Assembly: GCF_945915435.1 (NCBI RefSeq)
Contig: NZ_CAMEFG010000001.1
Span: 1 to 64,000, forward strand
Reading direction: 5' to 3'
Origin: an uncultured Paracoccus sp.
Lineage (GTDB): Bacteria; Pseudomonadota; Alphaproteobacteria; Rhodobacterales; Rhodobacteraceae
DNA: 64,000 nt
Below, piece by piece: positions 63,585 to 64,000 of the stretch. Position 1 is the stretch's first letter. The number at the start of each line of letters is the position of its first letter. A program made the position numbers and the translations under genes. The notes under the pieces are model-generated. The model did no database searches and had not been told where the DNA came from. It worked only from the letters and a program-made list of their open reading frames with translations.

Positions 63585-64000
63585 ATGCGCAAATCGCCGA
63601 AGGAAATCATGGAAAGCTCGCGCTCGGTCTCGCGCCGGGGGGTGCTGATCGGCGCGATCCAGGCGGCGGTGATCGGGGTGCTGGGGTTGCGGTTGCGCTC
63701 GATGCAGTTGGAACAGGCGGACCAGTATCGGCTGCTGGCGGACGGAAACTCGATCAAGATCAGGCTGTTGCCACCCGCGCGCGGGCTGATCCTGGACCGC
63801 AACGGCACCGTGATCGCGGGAAACGAGCAGAACTATCGCGTCACCCTGACGCGCGAGGAAGCGGGCGATGTCAGCGCCGTCATCGCGCGGTTGCGCCATA
63901 TCATCCCGATGACCGACGCCCAGGCAGCCGCCGTCATCGCCGAGATCATGCGCCGCCCCGCCGTCACCCCCGTCAGCGTTGCCGACCGCCTGACATGGGA
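63585..64000 (+). CDS. mrdA: Penicillin-binding protein 2, N-terminal part (partial)
   Basis: The first 138 codons of PBP2, the transpeptidase for lateral wall growth; the window ends within the gene. Visible are a cytosolic start (MRKSPKEIMESSRSVSRRGV), one membrane helix (about residues 19-36), and the pedestal-domain motif LLPPARGLILDRNGTVIAGNEQNYRV. The active-site domain lies beyond the window. It completes the elongation operon; rodA would be expected next. Confidence 0.95.
   Translation, partial: MRKSPKEIMESSRSVSRRGVLIGAIQAAVIGVLGLRLRSMQLEQADQYRLLADGNSIKIRLLPPARGLILDRNGTVIAGNEQNYRVTLTREEAGDVSAVIARLRHIIPMTDAQAAAVIAEIMRRPAVTPVSVADRLTW

Overview
The window is about 64 kb of chromosome from a GC-rich alphaproteobacterium. 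Gene content points to the Rhodobacteraceae, most likely Paracoccus or a close relative (inference). Supporting signs are an NDUFA12-type complex I accessory gene, the leucine/isovalerate (liu) genes, an FNR-type box before ompW, mreBCD-mrdA, short intergenic spaces, frequent ATGA start/stop overlaps, and a repeated intergenic GGGTATTTGG element that I recall as common in this family. I see no phage, transposase, CRISPR array, tRNA or rRNA.

Layout. 1-4290: groEL tail with terminator, an AadA-like nucleotidyltransferase, an ABC-F ATPase (Uup), a beta-lactamase-fold hydrolase and a DUF2218 protein. 4351-7099: dnaX-ebfC-recR replication/repair operon. 7214-7788: small heat-shock gene with a strong sigma-32-type promoter and a possible RNA thermometer. 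8622-17088: leucine/isovalerate catabolism (ivd, mccB, mccA, GST, HMG-CoA lyase, methylglutaconyl-CoA hydratase-like gene), split by ompW in the opposite direction under a perfect FNR-type box. 17285-21602: MarR-like regulator, cobalamin genes (cobC-like, cobD) separated by decayed copies of the cobC tail, then divergent hemC and hemE. 21604-30775: housekeeping genes including a RecD-like helicase, apt, ispH, rnhA, a truncated haemoglobin, bolA and grxD. 30827-31958: two membrane/helix-rich envelope proteins. 32169-37426: a haem-copper oxidase cluster (CtaG, CopD-like, DUF2231, a subunit II lacking the CuA ligands, a fused subunit I-III and a small membrane protein), probably a quinol oxidase. 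37829-41586: NDUFA12, clpX, clpP, pth and DUF2237. 42187-45689: a SitABCD-type Mn/Fe importer. 45668-50908: a five-gene peptide/nickel-type ABC importer on the minus strand. 51194-54988: GspS-like ligase with YgiB, eda and an MFS transporter. 55073-58008: xseA and purD. 58142-59889: leuA behind a leucine-rich leader peptide with alternative hairpins. 59928-64000: a rhamnosyltransferase-like gene, then the rod-shape operon mreB-mreC-mreD-mrdA (mrdA cut by the window edge).

How the parts fit. Most genes are core metabolism. The liu genes turn isovaleryl-CoA into acetoacetate and acetyl-CoA. cobC/cobD and hemC/hemE serve tetrapyrrole synthesis. clpXP, hsp20 and groEL form a proteostasis set, and two of these genes carry sigma-32-like promoters. 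Sit and Dpp are importers. The items most worth a second look are the CuA-less oxidase cluster, the triplicated cobC tail, the leuA leader and the recurring intergenic element.
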